Position numbers and translations under genes: made by a program
Assembly: GCA_026770575.1 (NCBI GenBank)
Contig: MU657268.1
Span: 94,903 to 112,003 of the forward strand
From: Pelagophyceae sp. CCMP2097
Taxonomy: Eukaryota; Sar; Pelagophyceae
DNA length: 17,101 bases
Direction: 5' to 3'
Shown: positions 1 through 9,600 of the stretch, piece by piece
Layout: the number at the start of each line of letters is the position of its first letter
Numbering within the stretch: position 1 is the first letter of the stretch
Notes under the pieces: generated by a model
Told to the model about the DNA's origin: nothing
Seen by the model: the letters and a program-made list of their open reading frames with translations, nothing else
Database searches by the model: none

Positions 1-423
1 TGTCCTTCGACTTTGAGAGGCCACCGTCGAAGCTGCTCGCGAAGCCGTTCTTGAGGAAAATCTTGTCGTCCCGCGCCGCGATCTCGGTGATGTAGAGCTC
101 GGCTGCCCACCTATTTGATGCTGCTCGATCCCCACCGAGGAACTGGGGGAACACTCGGAACATTATCAGACAAAGACGGACCTCGACTCGAACTCCATTT
201 TGTCCCGGAGGCAGTGGTCGACCGTCTGCGAGAGCTCGAGGGGCTTGCGGCCATCGAGGCCAGCCTGCTGCGCGTTCTGATACGAGATGAGCTCATCGCT
301 GTCCCCCTTCTTCCGGATCTTCTTCTGGCGCGACTTCGGCGGCATGTCCTCGTCGCTACCATCGCCGCCCTCCTCCGACGACGGGTACTTCTCGGCGCGC
401 GCGGCGTCGCCGTCGTCGGACAT
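1..423 (-). CDS. 5' part of an unknown gene, two exons, acidic/basic N-terminus
   Basis: The reading starts at the ATG at 423 and runs leftward. Exon 1 is 423-182, an intron spans 181-111 (donor GTCCGT, acceptor AAATAG), and exon 2 is 110-1, continuing off the left edge. The join keeps frame (codon AG|G), whereas reading through gives a stop just after the donor. The visible 117 residues begin MSDDGD, have an acidic stretch, then a basic cluster (KSRQKKIRKKG) that could be a nuclear localisation signal, then a mixed segment (ELYITEIAARDD) that looks globular. I recognise no family. A nuclear or chromatin role is only a guess from composition. Third codon positions are GC-rich, as in the other genes here. 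The start is supported because the repeat-rich, non-coding-looking DNA lies directly upstream. Confidence 0.6.
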
Positions 424-482
424 GAGGTCGCGCGTCTCAGGCCTATGCCAAATGCTCTGTGAGAGCAGGGAAGGACGCGCTG

Positions 483-700
483 ATGTGGTGCCACGGACAC
501 CCACTGACGTGGACACGCTCGCGACAAATGTGGACACGTGCACCCCCAATGTGGACAGGCTCCCCACTTATATGAACCCCCGTTCGACGAGGCATCCTCA
601 TGTGAACAGCCGGGTAACTAATGTGGTCCAAGTTTTTTGCGATAGACACTATTGAGCTCCTCCGGATTTGATGTGCGACCAACGCCTACTAATGTGCATT
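483..700. repeat. Degenerate array of ATGTGGACA-like motifs
   Basis: A motif close to AATGTGGACA recurs at about 483, 507 (ACGTGG), 528, 549, 572 (ATGAAC), 600 (ATGTGAAC), 621, 671 and 692. Most steps are 21-28 bp. The bases between are often C-rich (CACCCCC, CTCCCCAC). The array sits directly upstream of the minus-strand gene starting at 423. It could be a decayed tandem repeat, a subterminal repeat of a mobile element, or clustered protein-binding sites. The sequence alone does not decide. Confidence 0.5.
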
Positions 701-1387
701 TGTCTCTGTTGTTTTCACAACATTTTTTTTTTGTTTTTTGTGAGTCTTGCAGACTACAATTGTAGGAATCCTATCTACTTTAGCTCGGAGGCAAAAGAGG
801 AAAACACGGGGGAAAGGACCCAGGCCATGCCCTGGGCCGGTACGCGGTACATCTTCATCCCGAATGAACTCGAAAAAGCCGCTGACGCCCCGCCCCCCAA
901 CCGGCTACGCCAACGAACCAGACCGAAGTGCCAAAGTGACTGGGCGTCCATACCACCGCGAGGAGACGCCGCGCTATATGTGCTGACGCGCTCTCCGAGG
1001 CCTTGGCTCCGGGCCTCTGGGCCTGGTTGCCAACCTTTGACTCGGGTTTGGCGGTTATTCCCCTGTGGGCCAGGCCCACTGCACCCAGGGTGCCAGTGGA
1101 TCTTAAGCAAGCAAGCCTCTCCACTGACTGAGACTCCAGCTGGCCAGGAGCAACCTGCGTGGTGACTCCCGGCGCGGTGTCGCGCCTTTTCGCCGCGGCC
1201 GCCGGAGCCTCCGGCGATGCGAGGCGGGCCCGAAGCGCCGTCTGCCATGATTCCTCGAGTGGCGGCTCGAGGAGTGCGGCGGCGACGAGGATGATCGACG
1301 CCGAGTCCACGGCGCCGGCGTCAACTCGCGCCGGCGACGATCACTCGCCGGGGACGACCTCCCGAGCGCTCGAGCGCTATAGCGGGA
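701..1387. other. Stretch without a supported gene
   Basis: It begins with a T-rich run (about 721-740) and a perfect 12-bp palindrome, CTACAATTGTAG, at 754-765. After about 790 it becomes GC-rich. It contains the interspersed repeat copy at 1025-1115. The open frames on both strands (668-1165 plus, 1310-855 minus) have no recognisable domain. The part 1160-1387 could include the missing first exon(s) of the GH6 gene, such as a signal peptide, but I could not identify one. Confidence 0.4.
1025..1115 (+). repeat. Interspersed repeat, copy A: three quasi-palindromes plus a conserved 18-mer
   Basis: Three short inverted repeats with single-base centres follow each other: GGTTG-C-CAACC (1025-1035), GTGGGCC-A-GGCCCAC (1065-1079) and GCACCC-A-GGGTGC (1081-1093). 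Then comes GGATCTTAAGCAAGCAAG (1098-1115). The 18-mer and the preceding CACCCAGGGTG recur at 3441-3478 in the same orientation. The arrangement (hairpins next to a conserved end) is what one expects at the end of a non-autonomous mobile element, but I see no transposase and no clear target-site duplication. Confidence 0.55.
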
Positions 1388-2564
1388 GGCATACTGCCCA
1401 ACCCAACGTACGCCGCGCCGCTCGACTTTTCCATTCCGTCGGCGCCCCGCGCGACGCGCGCCGCCATCGAGGAGAGGAAGTCCGTCGCATTGGCGTACTA
1501 GATTGGCGTCAAGGCCAAGATTGCGCTCGAGCCGGACTCGCTGCCCAACTTTGTCACGAATTCGGCCGACGCGCGCTGCGGCAACGCGGCCACGACGGCC
1601 GCGTACAGGGAGGGTATCAAGTACGCGGTGACGGCCATCGCGGCCGTGACGGACCACGCATCCATGTACCTCGACGCCGCGCACGGCGGTGCGCCCGTGG
1701 TGCCTCTGTTTGACGTCGTGTCATGACGTCGTAACGTCGTGTCGCCTGTCGTCCGCGTTTGATCGCGTCGTCGTACGCCCCGTCGCCCGGTCGTCGCGTC
1801 CGCGCGACCGGCTCGCCTAGGCTGGCTCGGCTGGGACAGCAACGTCGAAGGGTTCGCGACGGCGGTCGCCGCACTCGGGATCGAGGAGCATCTTCAGGGC
1901 GGCGCCACCAACGTGGCAAACTATCAGCCGCTCGTCGAGCCCTGCCCGTTGCGACCGGCGTCTTCTCGGCTACAGGGCGGACGGCGACGCGCGAATTAGG
2001 CGGGCGTCGACTGCATCGAGGGCCCCGGCGAGGGCTCGGCGTGCTGCGCCGACCCGTGCGGCTTGGTCGGCGCGTGGAACCGCGCAAACAACGAGTACAA
2101 CTACGCTAGCCGCCTCGTCGCCGCGTTCAAGGCCAAGATGCTGACCTGGGACCCGCGCGCCATCATCGACACGGGCAACGCAGCCGCGCGCGGCGACTGC
2201 GCGACGTGGTGCAATCCGCGCGACATGGGCGCCGGCCTCAAGCCGACGGCGCAGACGCTGCTCCCCGCCATCGTCGGCGCGCTCTGCTAGCGCGTCTCCC
2301 CTCTTGCGCCGCTGTCGAGTCTTGGTATCGCCTTGCCGAGCGCCGCGCGTTCGTAGGCTCAAAACGCCCGGCGAGTCAGACGGGTGCACGGAGCTGCTGC
2401 CCTCGGCCGCGGACGCGCACGTTTCCGACGGCGCGCGCGCGCGCTTCGACTCGGACTGCGCGCGGCCAGACTCCATCGGCACGCAAGCCGGCCAGCCGTT
2501 CGCGCCAGAGGCCGGCCACTGGTTCGACTTCCAGGTCAAGATGCTCGCAAACGCACACATGTGA
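1388..2564 (+). pseudogene. GH6 cellobiohydrolase/endoglucanase-like gene, catalytic segment missing
   Basis: This is a relic or defective copy of a secreted glycoside hydrolase family 6 enzyme, a family that cleaves beta-1,4-glucan with inversion. Family marks seen: NPTYAAPLDFSIPSAP (about 1400-1447), ALEPDSLPNFVTN (1526-1564), AAYREGIKYAV, MYLDAAHGG, WLGWDSN, GATNVANYQPL, ADPCGLVGAWNRANNEYNYA, WCNPRDMGAGLKPTAQT, TPGESDG and APEAGHWFDFQV, ending at TGA 2562-2564. Exons: about 1388-1501, 1502-1688, 1821-1933, 2000-2286 and 2357-2564. Introns 1689-1820 (GTGCGC...CCTAG) and 1934-1999 (GTCGAG...TTAG) restore frame exactly. Defects: about 80-90 residues, including the YDLPxRDC-type motif with the catalytic acid, are absent between the NPTY part and EPDS; a TAG stop lies at that junction; and the last intron lacks GT where the frame requires a donor (after 2286). 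No signal peptide was found. Family assignment is strong. Pseudogene status is likely, though a mis-assembly could mimic it. Confidence 0.8.
1489..1509. repeat. 8-bp direct repeat at the GH6 deletion junction
   Basis: ATTGGCGT occurs at 1489-1496 and again at 1502-1509, with ACTAG between. It sits exactly where the GH6 reading jumps over its catalytic segment and where an in-frame TAG occurs (1499-1501). It may be a scar of deletion repair or of an insertion and excision event. Confidence 0.6.
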
Positions 2565-3620
2565 GCCGACTCCGCCGCGCGCGAGGCCCCGCCACAGCCG
2601 CGAGCGCCGCGCCGGCGGCCGCGGCGCCGCCGAGGCCGCCGCGGCGCCGCCGATGCCGTGCCTCCCTTTTTCGAACCTTTGGACCTTTCCCACTTCGACG
2701 AACCCGGCGCACCCTTTCCGCGCAGCCCTTTTGCCTTCTCACCCCTAATCACCCAACCTCTGCTCTGAAAGATCCCGCGCCGTTCTTCGACGTCGGCTCT
2801 CTGGGAGCGCGCCCGGGGCCACAAAATCGATGCGGCCCTCCTTTGCCGATCGACGAACCGCGGGACCGAGGGGCCTTCTCCAGCCCTTCCGGCGGCAGCG
2901 CGGCGCTCGCCTGCCTCGCGCTTGTCGCCACGTGCCCGGGCATCTTCGGCGCGTCGGAGGCGCTGCTCCCGTCGGGCTCACTGCGCCTCGTCGGACACGC
3001 GAACACGCGAGCCTCTAAGGTCCGCTCGGGAGAGAAGCCTCAAGCCACACGAGGCTCAAAGGCGCGCCGTCCGTCGCCAGGGGACCCCGGCTGCAGAGAG
3101 CGCGAACACGAGAAGCATCATATTCGAATTTCTTCTTCTTCGGCGCGTCGGTGATGCTCAAACAAAAACAAACGCGTGACGAAGTATGGTGCGAGTTCGC
3201 ACGGTCCAGGCACCACTCAGCCGCGCCGGAGCGTCTCTTACAATTCAACCGAGCCGGAGCTCCACTCTGTCTCTGGTCGTCAAAGGTAATTAAGTTTCGT
3301 CCGAAAGGTGGTTTTAATCTCAAAATTGTCCCACAGCTAGGACCCTTCTCTCGTCAAGATAGACGTGAAATTGAAGATTTACCAGGGCCTTTTGGTCCGG
3401 GAGCCAGACTTTGGAACCGATTAGCCGGGCATACCCTTTTGGGGCAGCCCCACCCAGGGTGGATCTTAAGCAAGCAAGATTTAAGTGCAACTAACCCTAA
3501 CTCGCCTCCTCGCACACCAGTTATTTCGTCGTATCCTTTCGTATCTTGAAACCCCTGACGTAATTGAAAGGGTACCGATATCGGAACACGTCCTTTCTCT
3601 CCGCGCGTACGCTCCTCGGA
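2565..3620. other. Stretch without a supported gene
   Basis: 2565-2660 is rich in GCC/GCG triplets. 2700-3110 is GC-rich, with long open frames on both strands that show no recognisable domain. From about 3110 the DNA is more AT-rich. It has a TTCTTCTTC run (3130-3140), the interspersed repeat copy B (3441-3478), a TAACCCTAAC string (about 3488-3499) and the palindrome CCGATATCGG (3575-3584) about 40 bp before the start of the giant gene. The last 150 bp probably include the promoter and 5' UTR of that gene, but no TATA box is evident. Confidence 0.4.
3441..3478 (+). repeat. Interspersed repeat, copy B
   Basis: GGGGC-A-GCCCC (3441-3451) overlaps CCACCC-A-GGGTGG (3450-3462), followed by GGATCTTAAGCAAGCAAG (3461-3478). 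The 18-mer is identical to the one at 1098-1115 and the hairpins are alike in form but differ in sequence. With copy A it brackets the GH6 relic in direct orientation, about 2.36 kb apart. Confidence 0.6.
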
Positions 3621-3671
3621 ATGCTGGTCCTCTTCCTCCTCGCCGCGTTGCTGCCGCGGGGCGCGGTGGGG
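3621..3671 (+). other. Signal peptide of the giant membrane protein
   Basis: Residues 1-17, MLVLFLLAALLPRGAVG, have a hydrophobic core and small residues before a likely cut ahead of DVC. The open frame continues upstream to 3564 only through non-ATG codons, so 3621 is the natural start. Confidence 0.8.
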
Positions 3672-6600
3672 GATGTCTGCGACGACGGGTCGGTTTACAC
3701 ATGGGTTCCCGCGGGTTGCAAAGTCTGCGGGCCGGGCACGTACGCCGGCAGCGGCATGTCGAGTTGCGCCAACTGCGCCGCGGGCCGGTTCTCCGGGTCG
3801 CACGCGGGCGCCTGCACCTTGTGCAGCCCTGGCAAGAACGCGCCGGACACCCGCTCGGGCCACTGCGCCCTCTGCGCCGCGGGCAAGTACGAAAACCGCG
3901 ACGGGTCGCAAGGGTGCATCGACTGCGCCCTCGGCAAGTCCAGCGACGAGGGCAGCACCTTCTGCACGAACTGCGCCTCTGGCAGATTCGCGTTCGTGGC
4001 CGCGGGGGCGGACACGTGCTACCCCTGCTTACCCGGTAAGTTCGCCACCGCGGACTGGCCGACGCAGTTCTGCGACGAGTGCGCCTTGGGCAAGTACGAA
4101 TACCGGTCCGGGTCGCAAGGGTGCACCGACTGCGCCGCGGGTTCGTATTCGAAGAAGCTCGGTCGGACCGAGTGCAGGCTGTGCGACGCTGGGTACTTTT
4201 CAGGGCCCGGCTCAGCGGCATGCAACCAGTGCGGTGGGGGGTACTCCTCGGCCGAAGGCGCCGCTTCCTGCACAGCGTGCACCGCGGGCAAGTACAGGGT
4301 TTTTTGGGACGGGCCGCAGTGCCTCGCGTGCCCGGCGGGCAAGACGTCGTCCAACGGCGCGACGTCGTGCACGAGCTGCACCGCCGGCAGGTCGGTACCT
4401 CCCCGGGGGCTGAGCCCGCGCACGGACCCGGCAGATCCGCCCTCGGACCATGTCTCTGTACAGGTTCGCCTCTTCGGGAGACTCGTTTTGCACGTCCTGC
4501 GGCGACGGCGCCAGCAGCCACTGGGACAGTCTTGCCATCGGGGCCGAGTCCCAATCCGACTGCATTTGCGCGGCGGGCTACACCGGCAAACTCTGCGACA
4601 TCGAAGGCTGCCTGCCCGTCCTGCGCGGCGCGAGCCTCGGATGCCTGTGAGTGCCTGGGCGTCGCGGGACTCGAGGGAGCACTCGACGCGAGACGCCCCC
4701 ACGAGAATCCGACGCGCAAGAATAGGCTTTTAGAGGCGGCTTGGCCCGAACCTACGCGCGACCTGGCCAATGCGGAAATGACGTGGAACACCATTCTCCG
4801 GAGCGCGGACACCAACGGTGCGTTTCGGAATTCGTCGTCGGCGCCCCGGAGAGCGTGGCCCTGCCGCCGAGGACGCGCCCGCGCCTCAGAGACTCGATGC
4901 GCCGCCTCGCTAGGCGACAACTACCTCTCCAACGACGAGGCGCTGAAGGCGATTGCGTCCATGCACTTTAGCGTCCCAAAGGCCGTGACGCGCTTGTGGT
5001 CTAGGCAGATCGAGGGCAAGTTTGTCTTTGAAGAGTTTGACGAGTTTAAAGTTACCATTTCGGCCATGATCGAGGACACAATCCGTTCGCGGCTGACCGT
5101 CGATTTTTACCAGCACGGCGGCGCGGGCGGCGATGCCCTCCAGTCCATGGTTGCGACGTATCCGGCCGCGGACTGGACGGGGGCCATGTGCGAAGATAAA
5201 ATGGACGGCAACGCAAACGGCGGCGTCGACTGGACGTGGGAACTGGACACGTCCGAGAAGACGCTGTACAGGCGCGTCATTTCCGCATTGGCGCGGATGT
5301 TAAGAAACCTCGCTCCGCGCAGGCAGTGCATCTACCGCAACGGCTTCCTGGTCGATGACGATGCCTTTTCAAAGGACTTGGCGGACGGTTCGGCGTGCAA
5401 GGGGACACCCAAAAAGTGCAAAGTCCGGGACACGGACAGGATCGGAGGATCTGAGGACGACAACCGCAAGCACCTCTACTGCGTCGAGGCCTTGTTCTGC
5501 CCGCGCGGCGTCGCGTGCGACGCGGGCGCCGTCGACCCGTCGCTCATCGAGGTCCGATGCTCGACGGGCCTGGTCTACGACGGCTCGCCGGCGGACGTCG
5601 TGCCCGCGCTCATCTCTTCGACGGGCGTGCGCTTCGCATGGTGAGCTGTTGCGCCGTATTTGGGTATGTACGACTGGGGAGCGATCGTACGATCCCTGCT
5701 TGACCTGGGAGCCTGCTTGGCGACTCGCACTCTCCGTGGGAGCGATCATACTCTCCTTGCAGTTCGCCGGGGATACAACGCGACGACCGCGTAGGCTCGA
5801 CACGTCGCTCCTCGAGCATGGTTTCCGCATCTTCCGGTCGCCCGTCGACGCGAAAGAGAAGACGACTCTCATCGCCGACATCCCCACGTCGTCCAAGAGC
5901 TGCGGCCAGCCCTTTTCACCAATCTCGTACTACGACCGCGACGTCGGAGACGTGCCGGGCACGCACGTCATGTACACCGTGTCGACGGTGAAAGACGGCG
6001 AGCCGGTGGATTCTACCACTGCTTTATTCACGTCGCCGTGGGTAGGCATGTTGACCGTGTCGGTCGTGTCGGGTGCGTGCGGCTCCTCCGCTGCGATATG
6101 AAACCGTGCGACGTCTATGACGGACCCTTGAGCCTTGATCCCCAAACGCACAGAATCGGGCTCGCCCGTGCGCGGCGTAGAGGTCTCAGTCGACCACCTC
6201 TTGGAGGACGGGTCGGCGGATGACAAGTACTCTCCACTCGTCCTCGGCGTCACCGACAACTATGGCGAGTTTGAGTCGGAGATCCGAGTCACGGACCGCA
6301 CCTGGACCGCGGTGCGTCGGGAGTGCGGTAGCGCCGCAGAGGCCCGGTGGGGCTCGATGAGCGCCGAGGAGCTATCGCTCGTGGCCGAGCCGTAGGCGTA
6401 GGTCAAGCAGCACTTTTTGATCCAAGTCTCAAAGTCGACGCAGATCGGCAAGGGCGAGTTCCAACACGTCTTCGCGCCTCCGTCCATGCATACCACGGTC
6501 CAGCACTTCCAGTCGGCGACGGTCGAGTTTGTGGACGAGTCCACGGTGTCCATCGCTGGTGTCGTGCGCTACGACCTCGGCACCGACCCGACCGACTTTG

Positions 6601-9600
6601 GCGGAGCCGGAGACTGCGCCTACTCTACAGAGGCCAGCGGCTGCTACTGCCCCGTCCCGAAGACGGTTGTCATCGTGGACCGCGGCCGCGGCGACATCGA
6701 GTCTTTCCCGACGCACGCCGAGACGGGCGCGTTCGAGTTCTCCGCGGCGTACAACTCAAACCTCACCGTGCGGCTCGAGACGTTCAACGGCCCGGGCGGC
6801 GTCGGGCGCAACCACAACTTCCGCCTCGAAACTGTATCCGGAGACGGCGAATCCGATCCGTCGCGCTCCTCGCCGTCTACGACCTTTGTCGCGACGCAAG
6901 ACACCGTCCTCGAATTCGTCGCGACCGACGAGGTCAAAGTGCGCGTGGGCGTCGGGCCCAGCGTCGGGCTCGTCGTCGGATAACGCGACGCGAGAGGGAG
7001 CACGGCCTTTTTTCGGAGTTCGAGCTTGTACTAGGTGCTGGGCGGCGGGGAAGGCGTCGCGTCGCGTACGTGAACGGCCAGCCCGTCGTTTTCGGTCTCG
7101 CCGGCTGCACCGGCTTCCAGCGCAAGCTGTTTACGTACATGGGCTACGTGTCTACTGTCCTGCCACCGGCGCCCACGTACCAGATCCGGCTGGGGGCCGC
7201 GGACAAGGCGTGCTCTTCAAAGTCGCCCGGCGACGTCATCAAATTCGGGGCCGACAAGCCCCATGCCGGATGCCGCGTGGAAATGCCCGTCTTCTACGAT
7301 TTCGACAACGCCACGCGGCCCTGCGCCACGTCCAAGTTCGCATATGTAGATGATTTTTTCACAGAGGTCGGCAGCGCCCGCGGCGTAGACCTCTCGGCGC
7401 TCGACGTGGACGCGACCAAAGACGCCGTCCACGACGAACTCTACTACTTCGGGGCGCCCCTGTGCATCAACAAGGTCGAGGTGGGATCGGCACAGCTGCA
7501 AAACTTGAACCGCTGGGCCTCGAGCGCGAGCGCCAAGCGCAGTCCGCCGCTCGCCAAGTCCGAGTCGATGCTGTTACAGCCGCCGCAGCCCGAGGAAGAC
7601 GGCACGGATCCGTACGGTTCCACGTGCTTCGGCAAGAACTCGTTAGGTGCGCGCCCGTGTGTGTGCTTGGACCGAGGACTCGACCTCGCACCCCCCCGAG
7701 CCATGCTCTGAGCCGCGTGTGTAGGTGGGGTCTTTGTCGAGGGCGACACGTTCTGGCTCAAGTTTGATCTTGTGGAACGGCATCCGAGGCCGCTCGAAGC
7801 TCTCCTCTGGCCCTGGAGTTTCGAGATTGAGAACGGAGTCGTCGTGGGGCTCAAGGGCGGCGGGAAGGGCCCCGTGCACGACTTCGTCGAGTCCAAGCCG
7901 CTGGCCGGCGCCGCGATCTCCGTCGTCGTCAACGACGGCATCTCCGGCGAGGAACCGGAGCCCGCGACGTACAACCTGGACGTCGCGGATTTTGGGTACG
8001 CGCACAGCGTTCTCGTCGGCGACCCGAACCCGTTCACGCCGTTTACCAAAGTCGTCTTCTTCGTGTTCGAGCGCGAAATCGTAAGTCGTCGGACGCCCCG
8101 CCTCGTCTAGAGTCGAGACGCCCGATCTTCCGATCCCTTAGGACGGGGCCAAGATCGACTTTACGCGGCACGCCATCGTGCTCGGTGTCATCCAGGACGC
8201 CGTGCCGACGATCTTCATGACAGCGACGGATCTGACGCTCATCTTCACCGTGCTGCGCGACCCGCCGGGCGGAGACTCGTTTGCGACGATCACCGAGGGC
8301 ACGGAGATGAGCATGTCCATGGGCATCTCCGGCATGCACGCTGCGGGACACGCCTACGAGGCCACCAACGGGGGGTCGGCCGGGGTGAGCGTGCGCTTGG
8401 GCATCTCGCTGGGCCTCAGTGTTGAAGCCGATCAAGGCATCCTCGATTTAAGAGGCGGCGCGGGCATCGAACACTCGCTCACGGGCCCCGCCGTGGGCGC
8501 GTCTCGCGCGCGGAGCCAGGCGCACGACCTCACGTTCACCTTCGACTTGACCGTGAGCACGAGCACGGACCCGTTCCTCGCGGGCCAGCCTTCAGACGTC
8601 ATCGTCGGCGGCGGAGCCAACCTACGCGTCCTCACCGCCATCAAGGTGGATATCCAAAACCAGAATAACGAGCAGTACTGCGTCTCCGGCAAACGGACGT
8701 ACGAGTGGCTTCCAGAGCAGGTCTCGACCTTCGTTGCGACAGTGTACGAGATCGAGCGGACCATGGGGCGGCTCGTCCAACTGATCGGCGAGTACGAGGA
8801 CGACGACGTTTCGGCCGAGGTGGTCAAGTCGCGCAATGCGCTCGAAAACTGGCAGACGGTGCTGCGGGACTACCGCGCCGCGACGCTGGCGAGCGAGACG
8901 ACGCTGGCGGGCGGGATCTCGGCGACGCTGGAGGGGTACAAAAAGAAATTCGCGCTCTTCGCGTCGGCCTCGGAGGACGGCGATGCCGCGTTCAGCGCCT
9001 ACCTCGCCGAGGGCCTAAGCGACCTCTCCGAGTCGGACCACGTCTCGCGCTTTTCCATTGCAGCGCCCGGCCAGAACAGTATCGACAAAGAGGAGGTCTC
9101 CGACTACGCGGCCTCCGTGTCCAAGTTCATCGCCGCGAGCGAGGCCAACTGCAAGGTGGGCGACATGTTCGGCCTCGGCACGCTCTGTGCGACGCCTCAA
9201 GATCTAGCGGACTCCCGGGAAGCGGCGCACAAGCTCCTCGGGCGTGTGCGCCTTTGCGACGGACGTCGAACGCCCCGCGGCCGTCGCGTCCTTTTGCCAG
9301 GATCGAGTTTTCGCCGAGGTGAACGACGGAACCGGCGAGACGGAGGCGGCGCGGTCGGCGTTTGACGCGTTTTCGAACGTCGGAAGGTTAATCACGTTCT
9401 CCGGGACCGCGTCGGTTGAGTTCGAGTACTCTGTCGGCGAGGCCGCGGTACGGTCGACGGACGTCGGGTTCCAGAGCGATGCGGCGACGTCGTACGGCGT
9501 CTCCGAGTCGCTCTGCGCAAACATCCTGAGGGCGCGCAGGCTGTGGGAAAAGCCGACGCTGGAAAGGGACTTGGGCGACGGTGCCGAAGGCCAGGAGAAC

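Noticed and set aside
668..1165. Plus-strand frame with a hydrophobic start
   Set aside because: The hydrophobic part comes from a T-rich run, the rest overlaps the interspersed repeat, and there is no domain.
855..1340. Minus-strand frame (DSASIILVAAALLEPPLEES)
   Set aside because: Codon use looks coding, but the first ATG-like start is a GTG, the upstream frame is closed, and no family is recognised. It could be a lost exon, but this is not supported enough to list as a gene.
3040..3126. Minus-strand MMLLVFALSAAG, like a signal peptide
   Set aside because: It is followed by a stop within 21 codons and I found no matching downstream exon.
2384..3154. 256-codon plus-strand frame after the GH6 gene
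   Set aside because: It starts inside the GH6 last exon in another frame and is Arg/Ala/Pro-rich without a domain.
3488..3500. TAACCCTAAC, telomere-like
   Set aside because: Less than two units; no telomeric array.
3481..4920. Long minus-strand open frame of 479 codons
   Set aside because: It is antisense to the Cys-rich exon and runs through introns. Its Cys/Arg-rich content mirrors the plus-strand repeat.
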